Positions 28,040 to 36,975 of a DNA stretch of 64,000 nt are shown here, piece after piece. The first letter of the stretch is position 1. Every line of letters starts with the position of its first letter. The translations under genes and the position numbers were made by a program. The stretch is from Martinezella lusitana (GTDB taxonomy: Bacteria > Pseudomonadota > Alphaproteobacteria > Rhizobiales > Rhizobiaceae): assembly GCF_014207095.1 (NCBI RefSeq), contig NZ_JACHBG010000006.1:289233-353232 (forward strand). The letters are read 5' to 3'. Below the pieces are notes generated by a model. That model did not search any database, was not told the origin of the DNA, and worked only from the letters and a program-made list of their open reading frames with translations.

Positions 28040-29323
28040 TCACAAGCCCGACAGCACGTCGTCGAAAATCGACAGCATGAAATCGGCATTCTCTGTGGTA
28101 AAGGGCATGGGCGGCCGGATTTTGGTCGCGCATTGATGAATGCCGATCTTACCCATCAGCACGCCCCGTTCGCGCATCTCATTGACGATCCGGGTTGCCT
28201 GCGTCAGCGCGGGCTCCTTCGTTGCATGGTCGAGCACGAATTCCGTCCCCATGAAGAGGCCGCTTCCGCGCACGTCGCCGATGATCGAGTGCTTCTGCGC
28301 GAGTTTCTGGAAGGCAGTGCGCGTGTATTCGCCGACCTTGCGGGCGTTTTCGATGAGGTTTTCGTCGTCGATGACGTCAAGAACCGCCATCGCCGCCGCG
28401 CAGGAGACCGGATTGCCGCCGAAGGTATTGAAATAGCGGAACGCCTTGCGGAAGGCATTCACCGTATCGATGTTGGCAACGACACCGCCGACCGGATGGC
28501 CGTTGGCCATCGGCTTGCCGAGGGTGACGATGTCGGGAACGATACCGGCATGTTGATGCCCCCACATATGCGTGCCGGTGCGGCCGAAACCGGGTTGCAC
28601 CTCGTCGGTAATGACCAGGCCGCCCGCTTTCCGCACAGCGGCGACCGTCTTGTCCAGGAAGCCCGGCGGCAGATCCGGGAAGCCTTCATTGGCAAAGAAC
28701 GGGTCGATGATGATAGCGGAAAAGCCATGCGGGCTGTCCTGTAGTGAAGCAATCGCCTTCTCGACCTCTGCTGCGAAAGCCGTGGCAAAGGCGTCTCCGC
28801 CTTCGCCGCCGAGCGGCCGATAGCTGTCCGGCGCAGGCACATGCCGAACATGGCCGCCGAAGCCGCCGACTGGCGGCATGCGCGTCGACAGTTGCGACAC
28901 GGCCGTCGTGTTGCCGTGATAGGTGTGGTTGGTCGCGATGACGCCGGTCTTGCCGGTGACGGCCTGTGCCATGCGCAGTGCCACGTCGTTGGCTTCGCTG
29001 CCCGTGCAGGTCAGGATCGCCGCGTCGAGGCTCTTGTCGAAAGTCGCCGTCAGCCGCTCGACATAGTCGAGGATCCCTTCGTGCAGGTAGCGCGTGTGGG
29101 TGTTCAGCGTCGAGGCCTGGCGCGTGATGGCCTCGACCACGCGCGGATGGCAATGGCCGACATGCGGCACGTTGTTGTAGCAATCGAGGTATTTCTTGCC
29201 GTCGGCATCCCATAGCCAGACACCTTCCCCGCGGACCAGATGGACCGGATCCTCATAGAAGAGTGACATGTTGCGGCCGAGAAGCCGCTCGCGCCGTGCG
29301 ATAAGAGCTGCATTGTCGGACAT
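28040..29323 (-). CDS. Class III PLP enzyme, probable amino-alcohol-phosphate phospho-lyase
   Basis: The 427-aa fold type I PLP enzyme has DEVQPGFGRTG (Asp240) and the Schiff-base Lys270 in TLGKPMANG. The segment YLDCYNNVPHVGHCHP (residues 45-60), with NTHTRYLHEGILDYVERL after it, closely resembles the ethanolamine-phosphate and phospho-hydroxylysine phospho-lyases (AGXT2L group) rather than ordinary transaminases. Those enzymes eliminate phosphate and ammonia to give an aldehyde. The adjacent kinase strengthens this reading. The stop of the second aminotransferase gene lies 2 bases upstream. Substrate assignment is inference; plain transamination is the alternative. Confidence 0.75.
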   Translation of the reverse strand: MSDNAALIARRERLLGRNMSLFYEDPVHLVRGEGVWLWDADGKKYLDCYNNVPHVGHCHPRVVEAITRQASTLNTHTRYLHEGILDYVERLTATFDKSLDAAILTCTGSEANDVALRMAQAVTGKTGVIATNHTYHGNTTAVSQLSTRMPPVGGFGGHVRHVPAPDSYRPLGGEGGDAFATAFAAEVEKAIASLQDSPHGFSAIIIDPFFANEGFPDLPPGFLDKTVAAVRKAGGLVITDEVQPGFGRTGTHMWGHQHAGIVPDIVTLGKPMANGHPVGGVVANIDTVNAFRKAFRYFNTFGGNPVSCAAAMAVLDVIDDENLIENARKVGEYTRTAFQKLAQKHSIIGDVRGSGLFMGTEFVLDHATKEPALTQATRIVNEMRERGVLMGKIGIHQCATKIRPPMPFTTENADFMLSIFDDVLSGL

Positions 29324-29325
29324 GA

Positions 29326-30681
29326 TCAGGCTCCTGCTGCAGAGAGGCCGGCATCGAGCGCGGTCAGGATGGTCTGGACATTCGCAGCCGTCACGATCAG
29401 CGGCGGCGACATGATGACGTTGGCGCCGGAGGTGCGGACCATCACACCGGCATCGTAGGTTGCGTCATGGACCTTCTGAACCACGTCCTTGGCCGCCGCG
29501 CTCTTCTTTGCACGGTCGCTGACGAGTTCGAGGGCGCACATCAGGCCCTTGCCGCGCACATCGCCGATCAATTCATGCTTGTTCTGCAGCGCCTTCAGGC
29601 CGGCCAGCAGCTCTTCGCCGCGGGCGGCGGCATTGGCAGCCACGTCAAGCCGTTTGGTCTCCTTGAGCGTTGCGAGCGCTGCTGCGGCACCGACCGGATG
29701 GCCGGAATAGGTGTAGCCATGGCCGATATTGCCGACGGAGTTCTTATTGCTTTCGAAGACGTGCGCCACCTTGTCGGAAATCATCACGGCGCCGAAGGGG
29801 AAGTAGCCGTTGGTGATCGCCTTCGCCGTCGACATCATGTCCGGCTTGACGCCCCAGAGACGCGATCCAGTCCAGGCGCCGGTACGGCCGAATGCCGTGA
29901 TGACCTCATCGGCGATCAGCAGGATACCATGGCGGTCGCAGATCTCGCGCATCAGCGGCAGGAAGGTCTCGTGCGGGACGATGACGCCGCCGGCGCCCAG
30001 CACCGGCTCGACGATCAGGGCCGCGATGGTGTCAGCACCCTGGAAGGCGATTTCATCCTCGAAGAGTGTCGCGATCGCCTGTGCGATCTCTGCTCCGTCG
30101 GTGGTGTTGAACGGATTGCGGTAGGTGAAGGGCGCGGGCAAATGAATGACGCCAGGCAGCAGCGGCTCGTAGTTGCGGCGGAAATTCTGGTTGCCGTTGA
30201 CGGAGGCGCCGCCGAAATGCGTGCCGTGATAGCCCTTCTTCAGCGCGACGAATTTGGTGCGCTCGGGCTGGTCGTTGATCTTGTGATACTGGCGCGCCAG
30301 CCGTAAGCAGGTCTCCACCGAATCCGAGCCACCGGAGGTGAAGAATGAGCGGCTCAGGCCATCGGGCTTGAACCATTCGGCGAGTTCGTAGGACAGTTCG
30401 ATGAGCGGCGAGTTCGTCGTGCCGCGGAAGGTGGAGTAGTAGGGCAGTTCGTCGAGCTGGTCGCGGATCGCCTTCTTCACCGGCTCGCAGGAGTAGCCGA
30501 GGTTGACGTTCCAGAGGCCGCCGACAGCGTCGAGCACCTTCTTGCCTTGGATGTCGACGATCTCGACGCCTTCGCCCGAATTGACGATTCGCGGCGGATG
30601 CGCCTGCATCTCGGCCGGGTGAGCCATCGGGTGCCAAAGGTGACGGGCATTGTTTTCAATGATGAAATTGGTTTCGCGCAT
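29326..30681 (-). CDS. Class III aminotransferase (omega-amino acid/amine:pyruvate type)
   Basis: The 451-aa protein has the PLP motifs ADEVITAFGRTG (Asp259) and STAKAITNGYFPFG (Lys287). The HLWHPMAHPAEM opening is seen in beta-alanine or amine:pyruvate transaminases. It would remove an amino group from an amine such as tyramine, giving an aldehyde for the nearby dehydrogenases. It is the first of two class III genes in tandem (2-bp gap). The two proteins are clearly different subfamilies, so they are not a recent duplication. Confidence 0.85.
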   Translation of the reverse strand: MRETNFIIENNARHLWHPMAHPAEMQAHPPRIVNSGEGVEIVDIQGKKVLDAVGGLWNVNLGYSCEPVKKAIRDQLDELPYYSTFRGTTNSPLIELSYELAEWFKPDGLSRSFFTSGGSDSVETCLRLARQYHKINDQPERTKFVALKKGYHGTHFGGASVNGNQNFRRNYEPLLPGVIHLPAPFTYRNPFNTTDGAEIAQAIATLFEDEIAFQGADTIAALIVEPVLGAGGVIVPHETFLPLMREICDRHGILLIADEVITAFGRTGAWTGSRLWGVKPDMMSTAKAITNGYFPFGAVMISDKVAHVFESNKNSVGNIGHGYTYSGHPVGAAAALATLKETKRLDVAANAAARGEELLAGLKALQNKHELIGDVRGKGLMCALELVSDRAKKSAAAKDVVQKVHDATYDAGVMVRTSGANVIMSPPLIVTAANVQTILTALDAGLSAAGA

Positions 30682-30698
30682 ATCAAATTCCTTCTTGT

Positions 30699-31349
30699 TC
30701 AGAGTCCCAGCATGGCAAGTGCTTGGGCATAGCTTTCGGCGGGGCGGGTAACGTCGAAATGCACATGAGGCAGTTTCACGGCTTCGGCGCCCTCGATGTT
30801 CTTCTTCTGGTCGTCAACGAAGACGCAGGCCTCACGCGGCAGATCGAGCTCGGCAAGGACGAGTTCGTAGGCGCGGGGATCGGGCTTGAGGATCTTCGTA
30901 TAGGTGGCATCGACAATAACGTCGAAAAGGTCGATCAGCGGGAAGCGTTTGCGGAACTCGACGCCGTAAAAAAGGTCCAGTTCGTTCGACAGGATCGCCA
31001 GCTTGAGACCGGCTTCCTTGACCCGCAGGATGGCGTCGCGGGCTTCCGGACGCAGGACGAGCTCAGGCTCGGCACCGCGGGCGCGACGAACGAAAGTCTG
31101 CATGTCGGCCCAGTTTTCGCCGGCCATTTTCCCAACTTCTCCCGCGCGCGTCAGCCAGTAGTCGCGCTCGGTGATTTCGCGTTTCTGCATCGACACCCAG
31201 AGCGGATCTGTGGTGGTGTCGAACGGTCCGAGCCACGTCAGCGATCCCTTCGGGAGACCGAGAGTGCGCTCGGTGACCTCATGGGTTTCGAACAACGTAC
31301 GTGTCACCACGCCGCCGAAATCAAGGATGAGCGCGCGTTGTGATGTCAT
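30699..31349 (-). CDS. HAD-family hydrolase
   Basis: The 216-aa HAD protein has motif I ALILDFGGVVTRTL, in which the second Asp of the usual DxD is Gly (DFGG), as in epoxide-hydrolase-N or haloacid-dehalogenase-like HADs. Motif II lies in LAILSNELDLF, the Lys in ILKPDPRAYE and motif III in CVFVDDQKKNIEGA. ATG 31349 overlaps the Tm-1-like stop by four bases. The second Asp missing from DxD argues against a standard phosphatase. Its role in the operon is unknown. Confidence 0.82.
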   Translation of the reverse strand: MTSQRALILDFGGVVTRTLFETHEVTERTLGLPKGSLTWLGPFDTTTDPLWVSMQKREITERDYWLTRAGEVGKMAGENWADMQTFVRRARGAEPELVLRPEARDAILRVKEAGLKLAILSNELDLFYGVEFRKRFPLIDLFDVIVDATYTKILKPDPRAYELVLAELDLPREACVFVDDQKKNIEGAEAVKLPHVHFDVTRPAESYAQALAMLGL

Positions 31350-32599
31350 GGTCTTCCCTCCGGAATGACGCCTTCGGCGACCCATTTGTCGAAAACGGCA
31401 AGGGCTGCAGCTGAAAAGGCGGGAGAATTGATGTGGGCGTCGACCTCTTCCAAAGCGACGGACGGCGGTATGGCACGGCGCATCTCTTCCACGAAGGCGG
31501 CAAGCCCATCCGGATCATGCAGCGGCTCGTTCGGCTTGTCCCATTCCTGAATGCCTTCGGTCGGGAGCAGGAAGGCAACCCTCGCATCGGCGCGTGCAAG
31601 TTTGCGTCCGATTAGTTGGGCAACTTCACGCCTGCCCTCCGGTGATGTGGTGACGGACGCGATCAGCCGGTTGTGAGCATGGTAGGGCCGCTCGGCGAGG
31701 ATATCAGGCAATGGCCGCCATGCTTGAAGATCGACCATGTCGACGGCACCGGGCGCGACAATCTGCGGAATGCCGGTGCGGCCAGCGTTCTCCAGCCTGT
31801 CCGGGCCAGAGGTGACCACGGTGTCGTAGTGATGATTGCTGACTTCCTGAATGCAGAAATCGAAGACGGCGGCGAACCCTCTCTGCGAAGCGATGGCTTC
31901 ATAGGCGCGTCCGCCCATGCCGGTGGCATGAAAGATAGCGACTTCATAGCCGCGCTTTTCGAGCTCCGGCCGCAGGTACTTCATGTATTTGAGGCAGCTG
32001 GAGCCGAGCGATGTCATGCCGATGAGCGGGCGCTGGCGATCTGTCCTGGTTCCATGTTTTGCCGCTCCGACAACGGCGCCGCATGCCTGCGACAAAACCG
32101 AGCGGCAGATATCGTTCAATCCGTAAAGGCCGCCGGCCCACAAGATCATCATGAGATCGGGGGCAATGCGCTCGGGCGGGATCAGATGGGAGTAGGCAAT
32201 GGTCGAAACCACGAATTTCGGTACGCCGAGAGGCAGGACCGCAGCAACGTCGAGCGCCAGATCGGTGCCCATGGTGCCGCCAAGGACGATGATGCCGTCG
32301 ACCAGACCGTCCTCGTAAAGTCGTTTCGTCAGCGCGGTTGCGCCCGCGGCCATGCCGGCCATGGCGCTATTTTCATCGCCGCTCTCGGCAATCGCTTCGA
32401 TCGTGGTATTGGCGGCCTTTGCGATGTCATGCCTGGAAAAATCGGGCACATAAGGCGGATCGCCGAGAATGCTGACATCGACCATAACAGGCCTGCCGCC
32501 GGCTTCCGCGATGACGGATGCCATGAATTGCAGTTCGTCGCTCTTGGTGTCACCGGTTCCGATGACGAGAATTCTGGGCGAGGGAGCCGTGGGGCTCAT
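31346..32599 (-). CDS. Tm-1-like ATP-binding domain protein (UPF0261)
   Basis: The 417-aa protein matches the UPF0261/Tm-1 N-terminal family: ILVIGTGDTKSDELQFM at the start, GGTMGTDLALDVAAVLPLGVPKFVVST near residue 100, and FHATGMGGRAYE near residue 230. Plant Tm-1 uses this domain for tobamovirus resistance; the bacterial role is unknown. A TIM-barrel partner is often encoded beside or fused to it, but none lies here. AGGAGG precedes ATG 32599. The gene overlaps the IclR gene by 50 bases and HAD by four, so all are one transcript. Confidence 0.85.
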   Translation of the reverse strand: MSPTAPSPRILVIGTGDTKSDELQFMASVIAEAGGRPVMVDVSILGDPPYVPDFSRHDIAKAANTTIEAIAESGDENSAMAGMAAGATALTKRLYEDGLVDGIIVLGGTMGTDLALDVAAVLPLGVPKFVVSTIAYSHLIPPERIAPDLMMILWAGGLYGLNDICRSVLSQACGAVVGAAKHGTRTDRQRPLIGMTSLGSSCLKYMKYLRPELEKRGYEVAIFHATGMGGRAYEAIASQRGFAAVFDFCIQEVSNHHYDTVVTSGPDRLENAGRTGIPQIVAPGAVDMVDLQAWRPLPDILAERPYHAHNRLIASVTTSPEGRREVAQLIGRKLARADARVAFLLPTEGIQEWDKPNEPLHDPDGLAAFVEEMRRAIPPSVALEEVDAHINSPAFSAAALAVFDKWVAEGVIPEGRP

Positions 32600-33383
32600 T
32601 AATCCGTCCTCCTGATTTTGCATTGGTTCCCAAGGGTTTTTCCGACCCGTAGTATTTTTCTGAAATCGCGTTGGCCGTCGCGACGGCTTGTGCGCCGAAT
32701 TCGTAGATGCCAGCGTTTGTCGTGCGCGAGAGCGGCGCTGCGATGGCCACGCAGCCGATCGGGCGGCCGTTGGGGCCGCAGACGGGTGCCGCCGTGCTGA
32801 TCACGCCGGCTTCCAGTCCCTGATGGCTGATCGAGAAGCCGCGTGCCGCCGTTTCGTCGAGCATGCCGCGGATCAGCTGGGGATCGACGACAGTATGATC
32901 GGTGTATTTCTCGAGCGGCTTCTTAAGAAAGGCTCCGATTTCTGCCGGCGGGCAGAATGCAAGGAAGGCGAGGCCGGACGCCGTCGCATGAAATGGCAGG
33001 AGACTGCCGACTTCGACGATGATCCGATGCGCCCAGGACGAATCCTCCACATAAATGGTGGAGAGCTGCCCGCCGGAAAATTCGGAAAGATGCACCGTCT
33101 CGGTCGACGATCCCGCGAGTGCCTGAATGAAGGGGATTGCTACTCGCAAAAACGGGAAACGCGCTTCGCGAATGCGGGCAAGACGTACGGGTGCAGAGCC
33201 TACTCTATATCGCCGCGTGTCAGGATCCTGCTCGACGAAACCGTGTTTCTCCAGCTCGACCAGAAAGCGTCGCGCCGTCGCCTTGTCGAGTGCGCACAGA
33301 TTGGCGATGTCTGTTAGACCCGCCTCCTTGTCCAGCCGTGACAGCGTATCCAGCAATGAAAGCGCCTTCCCGATCGTGCTCAT
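32550..33383 (-). CDS. IclR-family transcriptional regulator
   Basis: The 277-aa protein has the IclR N-terminal winged helix (IGKALSLLDTLSRLDKEAGLTDIANL, TARRFLVELEKHGFVEQD). The C-terminal GAF-like effector domain has LLPFHATASGLAFLAFCP and SHQGLEAGVISTAAPVCGP. The last 45 residues extend past the family core. It is divergent from the APC permease gene across a 316-bp region that carries a perfect inverted repeat (33543-33565) also found before the amidohydrolase gene. It may control both. It is first in the operon running down to the kinase. Confidence 0.86.
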   Translation of the reverse strand: MSTIGKALSLLDTLSRLDKEAGLTDIANLCALDKATARRFLVELEKHGFVEQDPDTRRYRVGSAPVRLARIREARFPFLRVAIPFIQALAGSSTETVHLSEFSGGQLSTIYVEDSSWAHRIIVEVGSLLPFHATASGLAFLAFCPPAEIGAFLKKPLEKYTDHTVVDPQLIRGMLDETAARGFSISHQGLEAGVISTAAPVCGPNGRPIGCVAIAAPLSRTTNAGIYEFGAQAVATANAISEKYYGSEKPLGTNAKSGGRINEPHGSLAQNSRHRNR

Positions 33384-33699
33384 TGTTCCTCCTCTTGGGT
33401 TGGTCAGCGTCTGTTTTTGTGCGTCCAGCCGGGGCTTCCGTCAAATCAGCTCGCTGACCATGCGCCGCGGCACGATAGCAGCGACCCAAGATACTTAACA
33501 TGCGAAATAACTTGACAGAGCACAGGAATGTTTGCAAGTCTATATTTGAAGCTGCGGTTCAAATAATGAACCATAAGCGCTGATGGCGGCATAATCAACA
33601 AAAGCTCAAGCCCCCGCTCGTCAGTCCGGTTCTGGTGGAGGTCGCTTGTGGGAAATCACAGCGACGATCGGATGCTCTCAACAAGGGGAACAAACGCAG
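33384..33699. promoter_or_regulatory. Divergent control region between IclR and APC permease genes
   Basis: This 316-bp gene-free region contains TTAACATGCGAA (33495-33506), TTGACA (33512-33517) and TATTTGAA-N7-TTCAAATA (33543-33565). The same three elements in the same order and almost the same spacing occur at 36927-36998. The remainder shows no ORF or RNA gene that I recognise. Confidence 0.6.
33543..33565. promoter_or_regulatory. Perfect inverted repeat, candidate IclR-family operator (copy 1)
   Basis: TATTTGAA (33543-33550), spacer GCTGCGG, TTCAAATA (33558-33565). Both arms are perfect, and the same arms with a 7-base spacer recur at 36976-36998. Confidence 0.6.
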
Positions 33700-35154
33700 A
33701 TGAACACGCAAAATTCGCAAGGTGCTGCTGAGAATCAGCTGCGCAAAAACAGTCTCGGCGTGGGTGCCGTGACCTTCCTGGTCGTGTCTGCCGCAGCGCC
33801 GCTGACCGCGGTTGCCGGCGGCGTACCGCTATCGATGATGCTCGGCAACGGCCCGGGCATTCCTCTGACCTTCCTGCTGGTGACCGGCATTTTGCTGTTG
33901 TTCGCCATCGGCTACGTGGCGATGGCGCGGCACATCCGCAACGCCGGCGCCTTCTATGCCTATACTGCTCGCGGCCTCGGCGGGCTTATGGGCGGTGCTG
34001 CCGCTCTCATCGCCATTCTGGCCTATAATTGCATGCAGGTCGGCGTTTTCGGGCTTTTCGGCGCTGCGACCAAAGGCTTTTTTGCCGAGCAATTCGGCCT
34101 TGACCTGCCGTGGTGGGTTTGGACCTTTATCGGCATCGCTCTTGTGGCCGTCTTCGGCTACCGCCGAGTCGATCTCTCGGCCAAGGTGCTGACAGTGCTC
34201 GTTATCCTTGAATATCTCGTCGTTCTCGTCATCGACGGCGCGATTTTCGTAAAGGGTGGTGATGCCGGCCTCTCTGCCGCACCCTTCACGCCAACCGCCT
34301 TCTGGAGCGGAACGCCGGCTGTGGGCCTTCTGTTCTGCTTTGCCGCTTTCATCGGCTTCGAGGCAACTACGATCTACAGTGAAGAAGCACGTGAACCACA
34401 CAAGACCGTACCGCGTGCAACCTATATCTCGGTGCTGATTATCGGCCTCTTCTACATGCTGACGTCCTGGCTGATGGTAACAGGCGCCGGCGTCGACAAG
34501 CTCGTGCCCACCTTGCAGGGCCTTGCCGATCCGACGACCTTCCTCTTCGGCCTTGCCGAGCGCTATGTCGGTCATTGGATCACGGTCGTGATGAGCGTCC
34601 TCTTCATCACCAGCCTTTTCGCCGGCGTTCTCGCCTTCCACAATGGCGTTGCGCGCTACATGTATGTCGCCGGTCGTGAAGGACTGCTGCCCAAGTCGGT
34701 CGGCGTGACGCATCCGGTCTTCCAGAGCCCGCATGTCGGCTCGATCATCCAGACTGTTATTGCCGTGCTCGTCGTCGCGCTGTTCGCCGCGACCGGTCAG
34801 GATCCTGTGCTGGGGCTCTTCTCCTGGCTGACGAACGTGGGCACTCTGGCAATCATTCTGCTGATGGCCTTTACCGCCTTTTCGATTGTCGTGTTCTTCA
34901 GCCGCAATCCGGGACTTGAGAATAATGTGCTGGCGGTCAAGGTGTTGCCGACGCTGACGGGGCTTATTCTTGCGGCGCTCGTCTATTATATCTCGGCGAA
35001 TTTCGGCGCGATTGCCGGAGCAAATGGTGTGCTTGCCGTGCTGCTGCCCTGCCTCGTTCTGATCGCGGGCGTGATCGGATTTATCGCTGCCGCGCGCCTG
35101 CGGTCGGCGGATGCCGATGGTTTCGCCCGCCTCGGTGCCGGTCAGGAAGCCTGA
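33700..35154 (+). CDS. APC-family amino acid/amine permease
   Basis: The 484-aa inner-membrane protein has about 12 hydrophobic segments. The first contains GAVTFLVVSAAAPLTAVAGG, and FIGFEATTIYSEEAREPHKTVPRATY near residue 220 is the conserved APC loop. ATG 33700 with AAGGGGAA upstream is chosen over 33646. It takes up an amine or amino acid. The co-transcribed aldehyde dehydrogenase gene follows after 57 bp. Given the operator shared with the amidohydrolase operon, its substrate is probably an aryl amine or related compound. Confidence 0.85.
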   Translation: MNTQNSQGAAENQLRKNSLGVGAVTFLVVSAAAPLTAVAGGVPLSMMLGNGPGIPLTFLLVTGILLLFAIGYVAMARHIRNAGAFYAYTARGLGGLMGGAAALIAILAYNCMQVGVFGLFGAATKGFFAEQFGLDLPWWVWTFIGIALVAVFGYRRVDLSAKVLTVLVILEYLVVLVIDGAIFVKGGDAGLSAAPFTPTAFWSGTPAVGLLFCFAAFIGFEATTIYSEEAREPHKTVPRATYISVLIIGLFYMLTSWLMVTGAGVDKLVPTLQGLADPTTFLFGLAERYVGHWITVVMSVLFITSLFAGVLAFHNGVARYMYVAGREGLLPKSVGVTHPVFQSPHVGSIIQTVIAVLVVALFAATGQDPVLGLFSWLTNVGTLAIILLMAFTAFSIVVFFSRNPGLENNVLAVKVLPTLTGLILAALVYYISANFGAIAGANGVLAVLLPCLVLIAGVIGFIAAARLRSADADGFARLGAGQEA

Positions 35155-35211
35155 TACAATTCCAATCGTGGTGGCGGGGGTACTCGCCACCCTTTCAATC
35201 GAGAGAATGAG

Positions 35212-36690
35212 ATGCAGGATAAGATCGATCAGCTCCGGACGATGTCCGTTTCCCCGCAATCGCTGTTCATCGGCGGCGCTTGGCGGCCGGCGGTCAGCGA
35301 CGCTGTCATGGACGTCATCTCGCCGATCGACGGCACCAGGTTGACCACCATCGCCGACGCGGGTGCGGAAGATGTCGATTTGGCCGTCAGGGCGGCGCGT
35401 ACAGCTTTCGAAAAGGGCAGCTGGTCGAAAGCGGCTCCCGCCGAACGCAAAAAAGTGCTGCTGAAGATCGCCGACTTGATCGAGAAGAATGCGCTGGAAC
35501 TTGCCGTGCTCGGCGTGCGCGACAACGGCACCGAAATCTCAATGGCCCTGAAGGCGGAGCCGGGCAGTGCCGCAGGCACTTTCCGCTATTATGCCGAGGC
35601 GATCGACAAGGTCTATGGCGAGATCGCGCCGACCGCCAACAATATTCTCGGCCTCGTCCACCGCGAACCTATTGGCGTGGTCGCGGCAATCGTGCCGTGG
35701 AATTTTCCGATGATGATCGGCGCCTGGAAGATTGCGCCGGCTCTTGCTGCCGGCAATTCCGTCGTGCTGAAGCCGGCCGAAGGTGCGTCGCTGACGCTGC
35801 TGCGGCTCGCGGAACTCTGTGCGGAGGCAGGATTGCCCGAAGGGGTCTTCAACGTCGTCACCGGCCGGGGTGCGGTCAGCGGCGAGGCACTGGGCCTGCA
35901 TATGGATGTCGATGTCCTAGCTTTTACTGGCTCAGGTCCTATCGGCCGTCGTTTATTGGAATATTCGGCGCGCTCGAACCTGAAGCGCATCTATCTCGAA
36001 CTTGGCGGCAAGTCTCCGAACATTGTCTTTGCCGATGCGCCAGATCTCGATCAGGCTGCGAAAGTCTCAGCCTATGGCATCTTCCGCAATTCTGGCCAGG
36101 TTTGCGTCGCCGGCTCCCGCCTGCTCGTCGAGAAATCGATCCATGAGGCCTTTTCCGAAAAAGTCGCCCGCATTGCAGATGCCATGACGGTCGGCGATCC
36201 CCTCCAGTTGTCGACGGAAGCCGGCGCGATCTCCAGCGAGATACAGCTGAAGAAGGATCTCGGCTATGTCGGGCAGGCCCTATCCGAAGGGGCTTCCTTG
36301 CGCACCGGTGGCTCGCGCATCCTGGAGGAGACCGGCGGCTATTACATGCGGCCGGCCGTGTTCGACGTCATGCCATCGATGACCTTGGCGCGCGAAGAAG
36401 TCTTCGGGCCGATCCTATCAATCATCCCGTTTGAGACCGAGGCGGAAGCTCTGCAGATTGCCAATGCCACCGAATATGGCCTCGCTTCGGCCGTCTGGAC
36501 GTCGAACCTGTCACGCGCTCATCGGATGGTGCGCGGAATCCAGGCTGGCGTCGTCCACGTCAACACCTATGGCGGCGCTGACAACAGCGTGCCGTTGGGC
36601 GGCGTTAAGCAATCGGGCAACGGTCATGACAAGTCGCTGCACGCTCTCGACAAATATGTCGATCTGAAAACCGCCTGGATCCAGCTTTGA
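35212..36690 (+). CDS. NAD-dependent aldehyde dehydrogenase
   Basis: The 492-aa ALDH has AIVPWNFPMMIGAWKIAPAL, LELGGKSPNIVFADAPDLDQA, and the catalytic NSGQVCVAGSR (Cys about residue 299). It resembles gamma-glutamyl-aminobutyraldehyde or betaine aldehyde dehydrogenases (PuuC/BetB class), which take bulky amine-derived aldehydes. It follows the permease gene and precedes the 332-bp control region of the amidohydrolase. It is the likely oxidant for aldehydes formed by the divergent kinase/phospho-lyase and transaminase genes. Confidence 0.88.
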   Translation: MQDKIDQLRTMSVSPQSLFIGGAWRPAVSDAVMDVISPIDGTRLTTIADAGAEDVDLAVRAARTAFEKGSWSKAAPAERKKVLLKIADLIEKNALELAVLGVRDNGTEISMALKAEPGSAAGTFRYYAEAIDKVYGEIAPTANNILGLVHREPIGVVAAIVPWNFPMMIGAWKIAPALAAGNSVVLKPAEGASLTLLRLAELCAEAGLPEGVFNVVTGRGAVSGEALGLHMDVDVLAFTGSGPIGRRLLEYSARSNLKRIYLELGGKSPNIVFADAPDLDQAAKVSAYGIFRNSGQVCVAGSRLLVEKSIHEAFSEKVARIADAMTVGDPLQLSTEAGAISSEIQLKKDLGYVGQALSEGASLRTGGSRILEETGGYYMRPAVFDVMPSMTLAREEVFGPILSIIPFETEAEALQIANATEYGLASAVWTSNLSRAHRMVRGIQAGVVHVNTYGGADNSVPLGGVKQSGNGHDKSLHALDKYVDLKTAWIQL

Positions 36691-36700
36691 CGCGATAAGG

Positions 36701-36796
36701 CGCTTCCGCTTTTCTTCGAATCGCGAAAGTGCCACATCCTTCTGCTTCCTCGAAAACTCCGGGCGGAAAGCCGTTACGCGTTTTTCGCGGAATTAC
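36701..36796 (-). repeat. Rhizobial intergenic mosaic-type repeat, copy 2 (diverged)
   Basis: The segment shares GGGCGGAAAGCCGTTACGCG and nearby blocks with the reverse complement of copy 1 at 24896. It lies directly after the aldehyde dehydrogenase stop. Divergence suggests an old insertion. Confidence 0.5.
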
Positions 36797-36975
36797 TTTG
36801 GCCAAACGCCGGGAGCGCACGCGCACCGGCTGCGTCCGTCTCGCAAGCATAGGCCTTGCGGGCGGCTGATATGTCGTGCGCGGAGCTCCAGGTTTGCTCG
36901 CGCTGGTGGTACATACATCAATATATTTAACGTGTGAACTATATTGACAAACGCTGAGCCCTGCATCACTCTCAA

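Noticed and set aside
28040..30681. Tandem class III genes as a recent duplication
   Set aside because: The two proteins differ throughout, including N-terminal motifs (NNVPHVGHCHP versus VGGLWNVNLGY), so they are distinct subfamilies.
33829..35259. A 476-codon minus-strand frame opposite the APC permease
   Set aside because: Its highly charged composition is the antisense image of hydrophobic segments; no domain is visible.
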